Shown here: piece by piece, positions 1 to 9,069 of the stretch
Position numbering within the stretch: position 1 is the first letter of the stretch
How the letters are laid out: the number at the start of each line of letters is the position of its first letter
Assembly (NCBI RefSeq): GCF_002803605.1
Contig: NZ_PHRG01000001.1
Location: 1 to 64,000 of the forward strand
Length of the DNA: 64,000 nucleotides
Source of the DNA: Acinetobacter pseudolwoffii
GTDB lineage: Bacteria > Pseudomonadota > Gammaproteobacteria > Pseudomonadales > Moraxellaceae
Direction: 5' to 3'
Translations under genes and position numbers: made by a program
The notes under the pieces: generated by a model
The model's input: only the letters and a program-made list of their open reading frames with translations
What the model was told of the DNA's origin: nothing
Databases searched by the model: none

Positions 1-375
1 ATATTGCACCAGAAATTACAACACACATTCATGGATTATTGGGAGCAGATAAAGGCTATTTAAGACCAAGCTTAATCGAATACTATAAATTTCAATATGT
101 TGATTTACAGACACCATTTAGAAAGAATATGCTTGATCTCAGACCTAAAGAATCAATGAGAGTGTTGATGAAGGCTAGAAGAAAAATTGAGACCGTCATT
201 GGCCAGTTGGTAGATCGCTTTAATATCCAAAAAGTAAGAGCAAAAGATTTATGGCATTTATCACATCGCTTTATCAGAAAGATTCTGTCACACACCGTCT
301 GCGTTGTTTTGAATAAGAAGCTTGACCATTCGCCAATTCAACTCGAAAAACTCATTTTAAGTTGAGATTGGCGTA
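1..375 (+). mobile_element. IS982-family insertion sequence, right-hand part
   Basis: This is the right part of an insertion sequence carrying the transposase that ends at 365. I could not place the right terminal inverted repeat or a target duplication, because the other end is outside the window. The boundary at about 375 is therefore only the end of the transposase plus a few bases. Confidence 0.55.
3..365 (+). CDS. IS982-family transposase, C-terminal part (cut by window edge)
   Basis: The reading frame is open from the left edge, so the start lies outside the window. The visible 120 residues carry the DKGY motif followed about 45 residues later by a conserved Glu in RRKIETVIGQL; these fit the last Asp and the Glu of the DDE triad in IS982-family transposases. 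The tail KVRAKDLWHLSHRFIRKIL is the usual end of this family. Transposition would depend on the unseen N-terminal half. The family call is from recognised motifs, not from an alignment. Confidence 0.85.
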   Translation: MAPEITTHIHGLLGADKGYLRPSLIEYYKFQYVDLQTPFRKNMLDLRPKESMRVLMKARRKIETVIGQLVDRFNIQKVRAKDLWHLSHRFIRKILSHTVCVVLNKKLDHSPIQLEKLILS

Positions 376-414
376 ATGTGTTTTATTCTAAAAACGATAT
401 TTCATCATAACGAC

Positions 415-1053
415 ATGATTGAGCAGCGACTTTCCGCCAAGCATTATGCGAGCATGGGTATTTTAATTCTGGCGATTCTGCTTGCCAGTATTCATCCTTT
501 AGAACTGGAAGCGTATCTCTTGCATCAGGCCGGCACGGTTTTCATGATCATCATGCTGCTGCTCTGTCTGTATAAAATTGGGCTGAATTTTTTAAGTTTT
601 AACCTGTATATTCTTTTCCTGATTGTTCATGTGATTGCCGCACACTACCTGTATTCCTATGTGCCTTATAACCAGTGGATTGAGCAGATTTTTGGTTTTA
701 ATCTGAATGAAGCGATGCACTGGTCACGCAATATGTTTGACCGTTTTGTTCATCTGGCCTATGGATTATTACTCTACCCCGTTTTCTATCGCCTGTTTCA
801 GGTCTGGTTACCGCAGCAAAAACCTGTGGTCATTTTCCTGCTGGTGATTCAGTTTGTAGTGGCCAGCAGCATGCTCTATGAATGGCTGGAATGGTTGATT
901 GCGATTGGCTTATCTCCCGCAGAAGCGGAGAACTATAATGGACAGCAAGGTGATAGCTGGGATGCGCATAAAGATATCCTGCTTGCCACATTAGGCGCGA
1001 TATTTACCGGTAGTATCCTGCTTTTACAAAAAATAAAAAGCCCACCGAAGTGA
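415..1053 (+). CDS. YjdF/DUF2238 family inner-membrane protein
   Basis: A polytopic membrane protein of about 212 residues with roughly six hydrophobic segments. It matches the YjdF (DUF2238) family in YSYVPY, in RNMFDRFVHLAYGLL and in the C-terminal YEWLEW ... NYNGQQGDSWDAHKD block. The function of the family is not known. The frame can be extended to an ATG at 376, but the extra 13 residues lie next to the transposase stop and do not look like family sequence, so the ATG at 415 is preferred. Neither start has a clear Shine-Dalgarno. The IS982 element just upstream may have removed or replaced the native promoter. Confidence 0.8.
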   Translation: MIEQRLSAKHYASMGILILAILLASIHPLELEAYLLHQAGTVFMIIMLLLCLYKIGLNFLSFNLYILFLIVHVIAAHYLYSYVPYNQWIEQIFGFNLNEAMHWSRNMFDRFVHLAYGLLLYPVFYRLFQVWLPQQKPVVIFLLVIQFVVASSMLYEWLEWLIAIGLSPAEAENYNGQQGDSWDAHKDILLATLGAIFTGSILLLQKIKSPPK

Positions 1054-1123
1054 ACTTTTAAAATCAGAATTTCATTGAATCAAAGTTTGTGATCACATCT
1101 TTCATGACATTTATATTTTGCAA

Positions 1124-1360
1124 TCATGGGAGTGGGCAATAGCGCGTCCAGTCATCTTTCATTTTCTGCAATTCACTCCCGCTCAACATTTCACTGTAAT
1201 AAATGAAATAGCTTGCATCAGGATATTGGATTTCATGGCGGAACATCATGCCACGCAGTGACGCAGATAACTCCTCAGGAAAATCATCCAGATCCAATTC
1301 TTCAAACTCATAATTAAAATAACAGTTTTGCGTTGCAAGATATGCTTCAGCTACAGCCAT
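1124..1360 (-). CDS. hypothetical protein, 78 aa
   Basis: A small acidic protein with no signal peptide or membrane segment. The N-terminal half is rich in Glu and Asp (YEFEELDLDDFPEEL) and the C-terminal half is aromatic (YFIYYSEML). I do not recognise the family. It starts with ATG preceded by a weak GAG and lies just downstream of the next leftward gene, so the two may be co-transcribed. Confidence 0.55.
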   Translation of the reverse strand: MAVAEAYLATQNCYFNYEFEELDLDDFPEELSASLRGMMFRHEIQYPDASYFIYYSEMLSGSELQKMKDDWTRYCPLP

Positions 1361-1387
1361 GTTTCTGCTCTAACAGTAAAATATGCT

Positions 1388-1849
1388 TTATTTTATCTGA
1401 TTAGCTTCAGCAATGGTCGGCATTTCAGTCGGGTCAATCCATTTAACAAACTTAGACTTTGGCAAGTGGGGGTATTTAAACTTATCTAAGTATTCAAAAC
1501 AGATCTTTTGACCTTTCGGCATTTTCTCAAAATGCTTATCGAAATATAAATAACGACTATACTTGGCACCATTAAAGCGAATGATCACGTTTTCATGCTG
1601 AGTTCCGCCTCGAGTTTTATATACCTGATAAGACTGCACCACACCACATTCTTTCGATGGAGTAACGGGAGGATTATTTGGCTTTAAAACACCATATAAT
1701 AGAAAAATGCATGCGCCGGGTAGAAAGCTTAGCCAAAACAAAATCTTCTTTGAATCGTCTTTTATGAATTTGGCTTCAGCATAGAGCATAGATAACATCG
1801 GAATAAACACGATGCTAAAAAATCCCAATAATAAAATAAACGTGAGCAT
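1388..1849 (-). CDS. hypothetical membrane protein, 153 aa
   Basis: Two hydrophobic segments (about residues 2-22 and 36-54) are separated by a short charged loop. They are followed by a soluble domain of about 95 residues with alternating hydrophobic and polar residues (NVIIRFNGAKYSRYLYF), which suggests a small beta-rich domain outside or inside the membrane. I do not recognise the family. It lies 27 bp upstream of the 78-aa gene on the same strand. Confidence 0.6.
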   Translation of the reverse strand: MLTFILLLGFFSIVFIPMLSMLYAEAKFIKDDSKKILFWLSFLPGACIFLLYGVLKPNNPPVTPSKECGVVQSYQVYKTRGGTQHENVIIRFNGAKYSRYLYFDKHFEKMPKGQKICFEYLDKFKYPHLPKSKFVKWIDPTEMPTIAEANQIK

Positions 1850-1908
1850 ATGAGCCTAGACTCAACCAAAATACTTCACTTATATCATAATGATTTGATT
1901 TAAAAAAC

Positions 1909-1936
1909 AAAAAAGCCCACCAGAGTGAGCTTTCCA
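1909..1936 (-). terminator. Rho-independent terminator of sohB
   Basis: On the minus strand AGCTCAC-TCTG-GTGGGCT forms a 7-bp stem with one G-T pair, followed by a run of T. It sits just after the sohB stop codon. Confidence 0.65.
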
Positions 1937-1957
1937 TATCATTTACAGAGCAATAAA

Positions 1958-2920
1958 TTAAAGTTTCGGATCGCGCATTTGCACCAGATTCGCATTGGCT
2001 TTGCTTAAGCTTTCCATGACCTTATTCATTACGGTCGGCACCAGTGAATCTGCAATTTGCGCTGCTTGCAGGCCCAGTTTTTCACCTAAGGTTGGTTTCT
2101 TGCGGGTCTGGATCGAATAAACATCATGCTGGGTTAGCAAGTTCAGTAAATATTCATCTGAAGTTTGCAGTTTATCTACCAGATTCAGATCCAGTGCATC
2201 ACGGCCATACCAGTGCTCGCCAGTGGCCACTTTTTCAACATTCAGCTGCGGGCGATACTTCTCAACAAAGTGTTTGAATAAAGCATGAGTCTGCTGCAAT
2301 TCTTCCTCAAACTTGGCTTTGCCCTCTTTGGTGTTTTCACCAAACATGGTCACGGTACGTTTATACTGACCTGCGGTATAGAGTTCGAAATCAATCTTGT
2401 TTTCTTTGAGCAGACGGTTAAAGTTCGGCACTTGAGCAACTACACCAATTGAACCCACAATCGCAAATGGTGCAGAAATAATTTCATTGGCGATACAGGC
2501 CATCATATAACCGCCACTGGCCGCGACTTTATCGACACAGATGGTCAAGTGAAAACCGGCATCACGTAAACGTACCAGTTGAGCAGCAGCCAAACCATAG
2601 CCATGCACCATACCACCCGGGCTTTCTAAACGTACCACAACACGGTCACGTCCCGCTTTAGCCGTGGATAAGATCAGGGTAATTTCTTCACGTAAACTTT
2701 CGACCGCAGAAGCAGCCATATCGCCTTTAAAGTCCAAGACATAGATTTTCTGATTGGTTTTCTTACGGGCACGTGCTTCTTTAGACAGCTGCTGTGACAG
2801 CTGTAACAGCTCGAATTTAGATGCAGTCGTTTGCGCTATTTTTTTTCGTTGTTCATTGATACGCGCATTTAAATGACTGATACGGATTTCAGCGGGCAGT
2901 TTCGGACTATGAAATAACAT
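1958..2920 (-). CDS. sohB: SohB-type S49 family peptidase
   Basis: An S49 (signal peptide peptidase A-like) serine protease of 320 residues. It closely follows E. coli SohB from VLDFKGDM through ESPGGMVHGYGLAA, DKVAASGGYMMACIA and GSIGVVAQVPNFNR to TGEHWYGRDA. The catalytic Ser135 lies in AASGGY and the Lys187 in AGQYKRTV, giving the Ser-Lys dyad of the family. E. coli SohB (349 aa) has an N-terminal membrane anchor; here the first 75 residues are charged and coiled-coil-like with no hydrophobic segment, so the protein looks soluble or peripherally bound. Its substrate is unknown. Confidence 0.88.
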   Translation of the reverse strand: MLFHSPKLPAEIRISHLNARINEQRKKIAQTTASKFELLQLSQQLSKEARARKKTNQKIYVLDFKGDMAASAVESLREEITLILSTAKAGRDRVVVRLESPGGMVHGYGLAAAQLVRLRDAGFHLTICVDKVAASGGYMMACIANEIISAPFAIVGSIGVVAQVPNFNRLLKENKIDFELYTAGQYKRTVTMFGENTKEGKAKFEEELQQTHALFKHFVEKYRPQLNVEKVATGEHWYGRDALDLNLVDKLQTSDEYLLNLLTQHDVYSIQTRKKPTLGEKLGLQAAQIADSLVPTVMNKVMESLSKANANLVQMRDPKL

Positions 2921-2966
2921 AAAAAATCTATTCTCTATTTAATTCGGCTTATAGCTTTAGATTAGG

Positions 2967-3734
2967 TCACTTTGGTATTTTTTCAACCATATTATTAACT
3001 GAATTCTCTCGCACTGCTTTTAGTTGCAAAATTTGATATTGCCGATGTACTTCAGCAATCGACAACAATCTTATAAATAAAGGAAATTGGCTATAATAGA
3101 GTACACCTATAATCAAAGCATTGATTGGCCACCACGCAAGAATCCAAAAACTCGACCCTCTGCTACTCGTAAATGGTGTAACCCAAACATACATTGCAAT
3201 ACAACCATAAATCACGACACCAATCACTAGATATTGAAACCATGGATGTTTCAAAAAATATCGTAGAAATGAATTCGTCATTTTTTGCTGACCAGACCAA
3301 TCATTATCTATATCTACACTTTCAACCACATCTATATCTACACTTTCAACCACATGTTTCAACTTGAATTGATACTGTGCATAAGCTCGAATATATGAGT
3401 TCCATTTTCTTCGGAAAGCGACAGAGCCTCTGAGTTGCCTAAAACGCAGATAGATGAGAGGCACAATGAATACGGATACCATCACATAAACATCATATAA
3501 CCATCGATGATAATTGGTCATGCCTCGACTTTGCGAGGTTGGAAACCAGCCCTCATGCAGAACCAAAGTCGCTATAAAAAGACTAACACCAACTAAAAAG
3601 ATGCTTAGATTTCTTGGAAAATTCACTGAGCCGAATAATGCTCGATATAACTCTTGCTGTGCTTGGGCAACAACCTTTCCCTCTTTCTTGGTCAAATTAT
3701 AATTACGCATCTGGATTTGATTTATAGTTTTCAA
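2967..3734 (-). CDS. hypothetical membrane protein with an internal 8-residue repeat, 255 aa
   Basis: Four hydrophobic segments are visible: two in the first half (around residues 42-62 and 85-100) and two in the second half (around 169-190 and 198-218). A cytoplasmic-looking charged loop lies between the pairs. That loop contains VVESVDID twice in tandem, encoded by an exact 24-bp duplication (3307-3354). The ends of the protein are soluble. I do not recognise the family. A terminator hairpin for the pst operon lies immediately upstream of its start, so it has its own promoter or is read from elsewhere. Confidence 0.6.
   Translation of the reverse strand: MKTINQIQMRNYNLTKKEGKVVAQAQQELYRALFGSVNFPRNLSIFLVGVSLFIATLVLHEGWFPTSQSRGMTNYHRWLYDVYVMVSVFIVPLIYLRFRQLRGSVAFRRKWNSYIRAYAQYQFKLKHVVESVDIDVVESVDIDNDWSGQQKMTNSFLRYFLKHPWFQYLVIGVVIYGCIAMYVWVTPFTSSRGSSFWILAWWPINALIIGVLYYSQFPLFIRLLSIAEVHRQYQILQLKAVRENSVNNMVEKIPK
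3307..3354 (-). repeat. exact 24-bp tandem duplication inside a coding region
   Basis: Two identical 24-bp copies (3307-3330 and 3331-3354) lie head to tail within the 255-aa membrane protein gene and keep the frame, adding eight residues (VVESVDID). Complete identity of the copies suggests a recent slippage event. Confidence 0.95.
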
Positions 3735-3753
3735 AGCTCACATATAGCATAAC

Positions 3754-3783
3754 AAAAAAAACAGAATCCTAAGATTCTGTTTT
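3754..3783 (-). terminator. terminator of the pst operon
   Basis: The hairpin AAAACAGAATC-CTAA-GATTCTGTTTT (11-bp stem) lies just beyond the pstB stop codon. Its A/T arms can act in either direction. Confidence 0.8.
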
Positions 3784-3805
3784 AAAAGATTTCGTTAAAT
3801 ATTGA

Positions 3806-4720
3806 TTAACCAAAACGCCCGGTAATATAGGCTTCAGTCAACTGATGATCTGGCTGGGTAAAAACTTTTTCGGTCGCATTCACTTCAATCAAATCACCCA
3901 GATGGAAATACGCAGTACGATCAGAGACACGCGCTGCCTGTTGCATGGAGTGCGTTACAATCGCAATGGTGTATTGCGTTGAAAGTTCAGAAATCAGCTC
4001 TTCCACTTTTGCTGTTGCAATTGGATCGAGTGCAGAACATGGCTCATCCATCAGAATCACTTCAGGAGAAACGGCAATGGTACGTGCAATACACAAACGC
4101 TGTTGCTGACCACCCGACAAGCCTGTACCCGGCTGGTTTAAACGGTCTTTCACTTCTTCCCATAAACCGGCTTTACGTAAACTGCCTTCGACAATTTCTT
4201 CAAGATCGTATTTGTCACGCGCCAAGCCATGCAGTTTCGGGCCATAGGCAACGTTATCAAAAATAGACTTTGGAAACGGGTTTGGCTTCTGGAATACCAT
4301 ACCCACCTGAGCACGTAGCAAGACCACATCCAGGTTTGGATCATAAATGTCCTGATTGTCCAGCATGACTTTACCGGTCACACGGCAACTGTCAATGGTG
4401 TCGTTCATGCGGTTTAAGGTACGCAGAAAGGTTGATTTACCACAGCCTGATGGGCCAATAAAGGCAATCACTTCATTTTCATAAATGTTCAGGTCAATGC
4501 CTTTAATCGCTTCCGCTTCCCCATAGTACACATGCACATCAGATGTACTCAGTTTCACATTTGTCGACTTTTCATCTTTTTTGCTGCTACTTTGCGTATC
4601 GAATTGGGAGACAAACGATGTTGCTGGCTTTGGTGTAGCCTCATCATTAGTGAATTGTGTCTGTTGTGGATTCACGGATTGATCCTTTTTTAAGGAGTTT
4701 TGAATAACAGTTGTGTTCAT
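3806..4720 (-). CDS. pstB: phosphate ABC transporter ATP-binding protein PstB
   Basis: The ATPase of the high-affinity phosphate importer, working on the inner face of the membrane with PstC and PstA. Walker [10 protein letters not shown] is at residues 89-97, followed by the signature [15 protein letters not shown], Walker [14 protein letters not shown] and the switch His in IVTHSMQQ. There is a non-conserved Ser/Thr/Gln-rich N-terminal extension of about 55 residues. The frame extends upstream to a TTG at 4750 inside pstA. I chose the ATG at 4720, after the pstA stop, which is preceded by AGGGGC. It is the last gene of the pstSCAB operon and is followed by a terminator. Confidence 0.96.
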   Translation of the reverse strand: MNTTVIQNSLKKDQSVNPQQTQFTNDEATPKPATSFVSQFDTQSSSKKDEKSTNVKLSTSDVHVYYGEAEAIKGIDLNIYENEVIAFIGPSGCGKSTFLRTLNRMNDTIDSCRVTGKVMLDNQDIYDPNLDVVLLRAQVGMVFQKPNPFPKSIFDNVAYGPKLHGLARDKYDLEEIVEGSLRKAGLWEEVKDRLNQPGTGLSGGQQQRLCIARTIAVSPEVILMDEPCSALDPIATAKVEELISELSTQYTIAIVTHSMQQAARVSDRTAYFHLGDLIEVNATEKVFTQPDHQLTEAYITGRFG

Positions 4721-4733
4721 GATTCTGCCCCTA

Positions 4734-6125
4734 TTACCAACGGACTTCAAACTTTTTACGTAACCAGATGGCCAGACTGTTCAAGCTGATCATCATGGCC
4801 AGAAGTACAATAATTGCTGCTGCGGTACGCCCTTCAAAGAAGTTACGTAACTCATTGCCCTGCCATAAGAAAATCTGCACAGGTAACGCTGTAGACTGAT
4901 CAAATGGTGTGGCTGGAACGCTGGCAACGAAAGCACTCATCCCGATTAATAACAAGGGTGCGGTTTCCCCTAATGCCTGCGCAACTCCGATAATGGCGCC
5001 AGTTAAAATACCCGGCAAAGCCAATGGCAAGACATGATGAAAAACCGTTTGCAGTCGTGAAGCACCCAAGCCCAACGCTGCCTGACGAATCGAAGGTGGA
5101 ACCGCTTTAAGCGATGCACGTGTGGTAATGATGACAGTTGGCAAAGTCATCAGACTCAGCACTAGACCACCGACCAGAGGGGCCGATAGCGGTAAATGCA
5201 TCCAGCCAATAAAGATCGCGGCACCCAGCAAACCAAACACAATCGATGGGACTGCTGCCAGGTTGTTGATGTTGACTTCGACAATATCGGTAATCCAGTT
5301 TTTCGGCGCAAACTCTTCCAGATAGATCGCAGATGCCACCCCAATTGGAATCGAGATAAAAATCACGATCATCATCATGAACAGCGAGCCCATGAAAGCG
5401 CCTGCCAGACCTGACGTTGCCGGTGAACTACGCGAGTCAGGGCTGGTAAAAATATTAGTATTGAAACTGTTTTCGATTACACCTGAGGCTTTCATCTCGT
5501 CCGCCACCTGGCGTACTTCAGGACTGAGCTGCTGCTGTTCTGCTGGTAACGAACGATCAATATTACCCGCCAGCCAGACATCGACATTGGCATCTGCCAG
5601 AATTTTAACCTCTGTGCTTTGACCGACCAGACTTGGATCATTCATGACCATGTCACGTAAGCGATAAGCCTCAGAACTGGTATATAAATAACCCAGTTCA
5701 TCACGCTGACTTTCCAGCTTGCTGTCTCTGGCGATCATGCCGTTGATGATCAGTGCATCCCAGTCCACCATGCCGACATCCATTTGCCAGGCAATCATAC
5801 GCTCTTCAAACTGCGCCGGAGACTCTCCCGCAGCTGGCTTGGGTTTTGGACCAATCTCTACAATGGCCGGATCGAAATGAATCGGCAAACTCATGCTGCT
5901 TTGCCAGAAGGCAGGCAAACCTTTGGATAAAATACTGCCGAAGAGCAATACCACAAAGAACAGACCGGCCAATACCGCAGAGAAACCAAATAGACGGAAT
6001 GTTTTTTCTTTACGATGACGTCGCCCCAAAGAGCTTTGAATGGTCTTCTTACGCTTTTCACGCAGCTCGGCAGCGACGGATGGATCAACACGCTGATCCA
6101 CAGGCGTTGTATTTGAAGTACTCAT
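4734..6125 (-). CDS. pstA: phosphate ABC transporter permease PstA
   Basis: An inner-membrane permease of the phosphate importer, 463 residues against about 296 in E. coli. The N-terminus is cytoplasmic and basic ([16 protein letters not shown]), followed by TM1 near residues 45-65. A periplasmic insertion of about 170 residues precedes the conserved core with five more membrane segments. The EAA loop, which contacts PstB, is visible as [21 protein letters not shown]. The start codon overlaps the pstC stop (TAATG), so translation is coupled. Long PstA and PstC forms occur in several gammaproteobacteria; the role of the insertion is not known. Confidence 0.94.
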   Translation of the reverse strand: MSTSNTTPVDQRVDPSVAAELREKRKKTIQSSLGRRHRKEKTFRLFGFSAVLAGLFFVVLLFGSILSKGLPAFWQSSMSLPIHFDPAIVEIGPKPKPAAGESPAQFEERMIAWQMDVGMVDWDALIINGMIARDSKLESQRDELGYLYTSSEAYRLRDMVMNDPSLVGQSTEVKILADANVDVWLAGNIDRSLPAEQQQLSPEVRQVADEMKASGVIENSFNTNIFTSPDSRSSPATSGLAGAFMGSLFMMMIVIFISIPIGVASAIYLEEFAPKNWITDIVEVNINNLAAVPSIVFGLLGAAIFIGWMHLPLSAPLVGGLVLSLMTLPTVIITTRASLKAVPPSIRQAALGLGASRLQTVFHHVLPLALPGILTGAIIGVAQALGETAPLLLIGMSAFVASVPATPFDQSTALPVQIFLWQGNELRNFFEGRTAAAIIVLLAMMISLNSLAIWLRKKFEVRW

Positions 6126-7504
6126 TAGTCGTATTGCTCACGATATTTACGCACGATGATCAGTGCAACAATGTTCAAACCTAGGGTAATCACAAATAAG
6201 GTCAGTCCCAGGGCAAAGGCCACCAGTGCTTGCGGACTGGCAAAGTCGGTATCACCTGTTAATTGATTGACGATGGTAATGGTGACCGTAGACACGGCTT
6301 CAAGTGGATTGGCATGCAGCTGCGGACTGTTCCCCGCTGCAAGTACCACGATCATGGTTTCACCAATCGCACGGGATGCTGCCAACAGGAAAGCACCAAT
6401 AATACCCGGCAAAGCTGCAGGTAAAACCACCTGACGGATCGTTTCAGATTTGGTTGCACCTAGCCCCAGAGAACCATCACGTAAGGCACGTGGCACCTGG
6501 GTAATAATGTCATCGGATAGAGAAGATACGAATGGAATAATCATGATGCCCATCACCAGACCCGCGGTCAGCGCACTGGTGGCATTAATTTCGAGTCCGA
6601 CCATGGCACCCATGGCTTTAAGAAATGGACCGATGATCATCAAGGCAAAGACACCATAAACAATCGTAGGAATACCCGCCAACACTTCAATGGTCGGTTT
6701 TGCCCAAGAACGGAAGCGCGGTGATGCATATTCTGCCAGATAGATCGCAATCATCAGGCCGACCGGTACCGCGACCAAAAGTGCGATCGCACTGACCATG
6801 AGCGTACCCCACAGCAGTGGCAATAAACCGTAACTGCCCTCGGCACTGCCAGAAGTACTAAAACCCGGGTTCCATTCGGTACCAAAGAAGAAATCCAGTG
6901 GACTGACGAAGCTGAAGAAGCGCATCGCTTCACCAAACATCGACATGACAATCCCGAGCGTGGTTAGAATTGCCACACCCGAACACAATGCCAAGCCGAT
7001 ATTAATCATTTTCTCGACTTGGTTACGTGCGCGGAATTCCTGGCTAATACGTTTTTTGGCCCAGACCAGACCTGCCAGTGCAGCCGAAATCACCACTGCC
7101 AATTTGGCAAAAGTCCCAATGGTCGAAAATTTAGCTAACTGTTCTGCTGCGGCCAGTTCATAGGCTGCAGGTGTATCACTGACACCGAAACCTGAGGCAA
7201 GTGCCTGAACGCGATCAACAACAACGCCCAGACTTGCCGGATCCAGATTGGCCGAAATATCCTGCGGCAAATGGTTGAGTACCACTTGCTCCAGAAAACT
7301 TGGCTCAACCATATTCCAAACAATCAAAATTAAAAACGCAGGGATACCACACCACAGTGCAACCAGTGCACCATAATATCCGGGACGCGAGTGTAAGTTT
7401 GCAGAATTGCTTCCCTTACCTGCTAAGTTACGGCTTTTACTTAATCCGATTTGATAGGCTATGGCCATAATCGCCAATAACACACCTATAAGTAGCAGAT
7501 TCAT
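6125..7504 (-). CDS. pstC: phosphate ABC transporter permease PstC
   Basis: The second permease subunit, 459 residues against about 319 in E. coli. TM1 lies at residues 3-18, TM2 near 47-65, and a periplasmic stretch of about 70 residues precedes TM3. The C-terminal transport core contains the EAA-type loop RDGSLGLGATKSETIRQVVLP. It follows pstS after a gap of about 100 bp that holds a hairpin, and it overlaps pstA by one base. Expression should follow phosphate limitation through the Pho box in front of pstS. Confidence 0.94.
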   Translation of the reverse strand: MNLLLIGVLLAIMAIAYQIGLSKSRNLAGKGSNSANLHSRPGYYGALVALWCGIPAFLILIVWNMVEPSFLEQVVLNHLPQDISANLDPASLGVVVDRVQALASGFGVSDTPAAYELAAAEQLAKFSTIGTFAKLAVVISAALAGLVWAKKRISQEFRARNQVEKMINIGLALCSGVAILTTLGIVMSMFGEAMRFFSFVSPLDFFFGTEWNPGFSTSGSAEGSYGLLPLLWGTLMVSAIALLVAVPVGLMIAIYLAEYASPRFRSWAKPTIEVLAGIPTIVYGVFALMIIGPFLKAMGAMVGLEINATSALTAGLVMGIMIIPFVSSLSDDIITQVPRALRDGSLGLGATKSETIRQVVLPAALPGIIGAFLLAASRAIGETMIVVLAAGNSPQLHANPLEAVSTVTITIVNQLTGDTDFASPQALVAFALGLTLFVITLGLNIVALIIVRKYREQYD

Positions 7505-7555
7505 GTATTCTCCACTGTTTTCTCAATTTTCATGGTTTGAAAAAACTTGTTTATC

Positions 7556-7586
7556 GCAAAAAGCCGATGGTAGGTTGACCCTACCA
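7556..7586 (-). terminator. hairpin between pstS and pstC (partial terminator or mRNA stabiliser)
   Basis: On the minus strand TGGTAGG-GTCAA-CCTACCA forms a 7-bp stem, followed seven bases later by TTTTT. It lies directly after pstS, where an incomplete stop would leave more PstS than membrane subunits. That effect is inferred from position. Confidence 0.55.
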
Positions 7587-7608
7587 CCAGCATTTTCAAA
7601 ATCATTTA

Positions 7609-8640
7609 TTACTTCACTACAACCGCTTTACCAGCCTTGAAATTTGCCAGGACTGCTGCACGTTCTTTATCAGACATTGAAATCAGACCTGCTTTTTCCA
7701 GCTTAGAGCCTTTGCCAGATACTTTCTTGTTCAGAAAGTATTCTGTGAATTGCGGTAAGCCTTTGATTGATTTCAAGTGCTCGCCTTTCACGTAGAAGAA
7801 CAATGGGCGTGATACCGGATAAGCACCATTCAAAATCGTTTTTTCAGAAGGTGCTACATTGTTCACAGTTGCAACACGTAAGCGGTCACGGTTCTGGTCA
7901 TAGAAGCCCAGACCAAACACCCCGACTGCACTTGGAGAAGTTTTCAAACGTGCCAGTGTTTCGGTATAGTCGCCTGCAATTTCAACTACACGGCCATCTT
8001 TACGGAATGTGGTACAGGCTTTTTTCTTGGCATCTTTGTCTAGAGACTTAATTGCAGCATACGATTCACAACCTGCATCCACCATTTTCTCCTGGAACAC
8101 TTCGCGCGTGCCATGATTCGAAGCAGGAATCACCAGCGTGATCGGCTCATTCGGAAGTGCTTTGTCAATTTGGTTCCAGCGTGTATACGGATTGGCGACC
8201 ATTTTGCCATTTGATGGAAGTTGTGCAGCAAGTGCAGCAAAGACATGCTGTGGACGCAACTTATAAGCCGCTTTATTGGCATTTGAAGCAAATACGATAC
8301 CGTCATAACCGATTTTGATTTCTAATACTTGGTTAACGCCGTTCTTTTTACATTCAGCCAGCTCGGTAGATTTGATTTGACGCGAAGAATTCGCGATATC
8401 AATGGTGTTATCACCCACGCCATTACAGAACTGCTTCAAACCGCCTGACGAACCGCCAGAACCGACAACTGGTGTTTTAAACTGTGGAAAAGTATTACCG
8501 AATTCTTCCGCCACGATACTGGCATATGGAAGTACAGTTGAAGAACCTGCAATTTGAATCGTGTCACGAGCTGCATGTGCAGTCGTTACAGCAGCTGCCC
8601 CTGTTAATGCTAATGCTAAAGCTATATTTGTAAAGCGCAT
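7609..8640 (-). CDS. pstS: periplasmic phosphate-binding protein PstS
   Basis: The substrate-binding protein of the phosphate importer, 343 residues. A signal peptide of 23 residues ends in TTAHA-ARD. The mature protein begins with IQIAGSSTVLPY, the conserved phosphate-binding N-terminus, and continues with GSGGSSGG and later NHGTREVF, both typical of PstS. It acts in the periplasm and delivers phosphate to PstC-PstA. It is the first gene of the operon, with a Pho box about 93-110 bp upstream of the start codon. Confidence 0.96.
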   Translation of the reverse strand: MRFTNIALALALTGAAAVTTAHAARDTIQIAGSSTVLPYASIVAEEFGNTFPQFKTPVVGSGGSSGGLKQFCNGVGDNTIDIANSSRQIKSTELAECKKNGVNQVLEIKIGYDGIVFASNANKAAYKLRPQHVFAALAAQLPSNGKMVANPYTRWNQIDKALPNEPITLVIPASNHGTREVFQEKMVDAGCESYAAIKSLDKDAKKKACTTFRKDGRVVEIAGDYTETLARLKTSPSAVGVFGLGFYDQNRDRLRVATVNNVAPSEKTILNGAYPVSRPLFFYVKGEHLKSIKGLPQFTEYFLNKKVSGKGSKLEKAGLISMSDKERAAVLANFKAGKAVVVK

Positions 8641-8732
8641 TCTAGTATCTCTCTCATTTATACAATTTGGAGTACGCCACTTTTTATTCAGTTTTGTACT
8701 TCTTTCGATACCTGCATTTTGATTTTAGAATA

Positions 8733-8750
8733 TGACAGATAAGTTACAGC
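8733..8750 (-). promoter_or_regulatory. Pho box (PhoB site) upstream of pstS
   Basis: On the minus strand the sequence is CTGTAAC-TTAT-CTGTCAT. The second 7-mer matches the PhoB half-site CTGTCAT exactly and the first matches five of seven, with the usual 4-bp spacer. AT-rich sequence (TAAAAT at 8728-8723, or CAAAAT further on) could serve as the -10. Confidence 0.75.
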
Positions 8751-9024
8751 TTTATTACGATTTAGTGATTTTTAATCTAGCAGTTTTTTCTTGATTAAAT
8801 TTTTATGGATTTCAATGATTAAGTTCTTTTTGTCATTCACTTCAATAAAAAATTTTAGACCAATGACATGTAACAATTTTTATAAACCTGAACTCAGGAT
8901 AAATCCTGCTCCCTAGCGTTACATAATTAGATGACGATTTTATAACAGCTTAAAATAAGTACATATACTCGGTATTTTTCTGATGAATCTACCTATAGAA
9001 TTGATCATTCTATGACTCAAAAAT

Positions 9025-9055
9025 AAAAAAAGGAGATCATTTCGATCTCCTTTTT
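9025..9055. terminator. terminator after ddc
   Basis: The stem AAGGAGATC / GATCTCCTT with a 5-base loop is flanked by A and T runs, so it can work on both strands. It lies just beyond the ddc stop and closes the dat-ddc transcript. Confidence 0.85.
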
Positions 9056-9069
9056 CACACCACCATTAC

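Noticed and set aside
4721..4750. TTG start for pstB that extends the protein by ten residues
   Set aside because: It lies inside pstA, has no ribosome site, and an ATG after the pstA stop gives the expected N-terminus.
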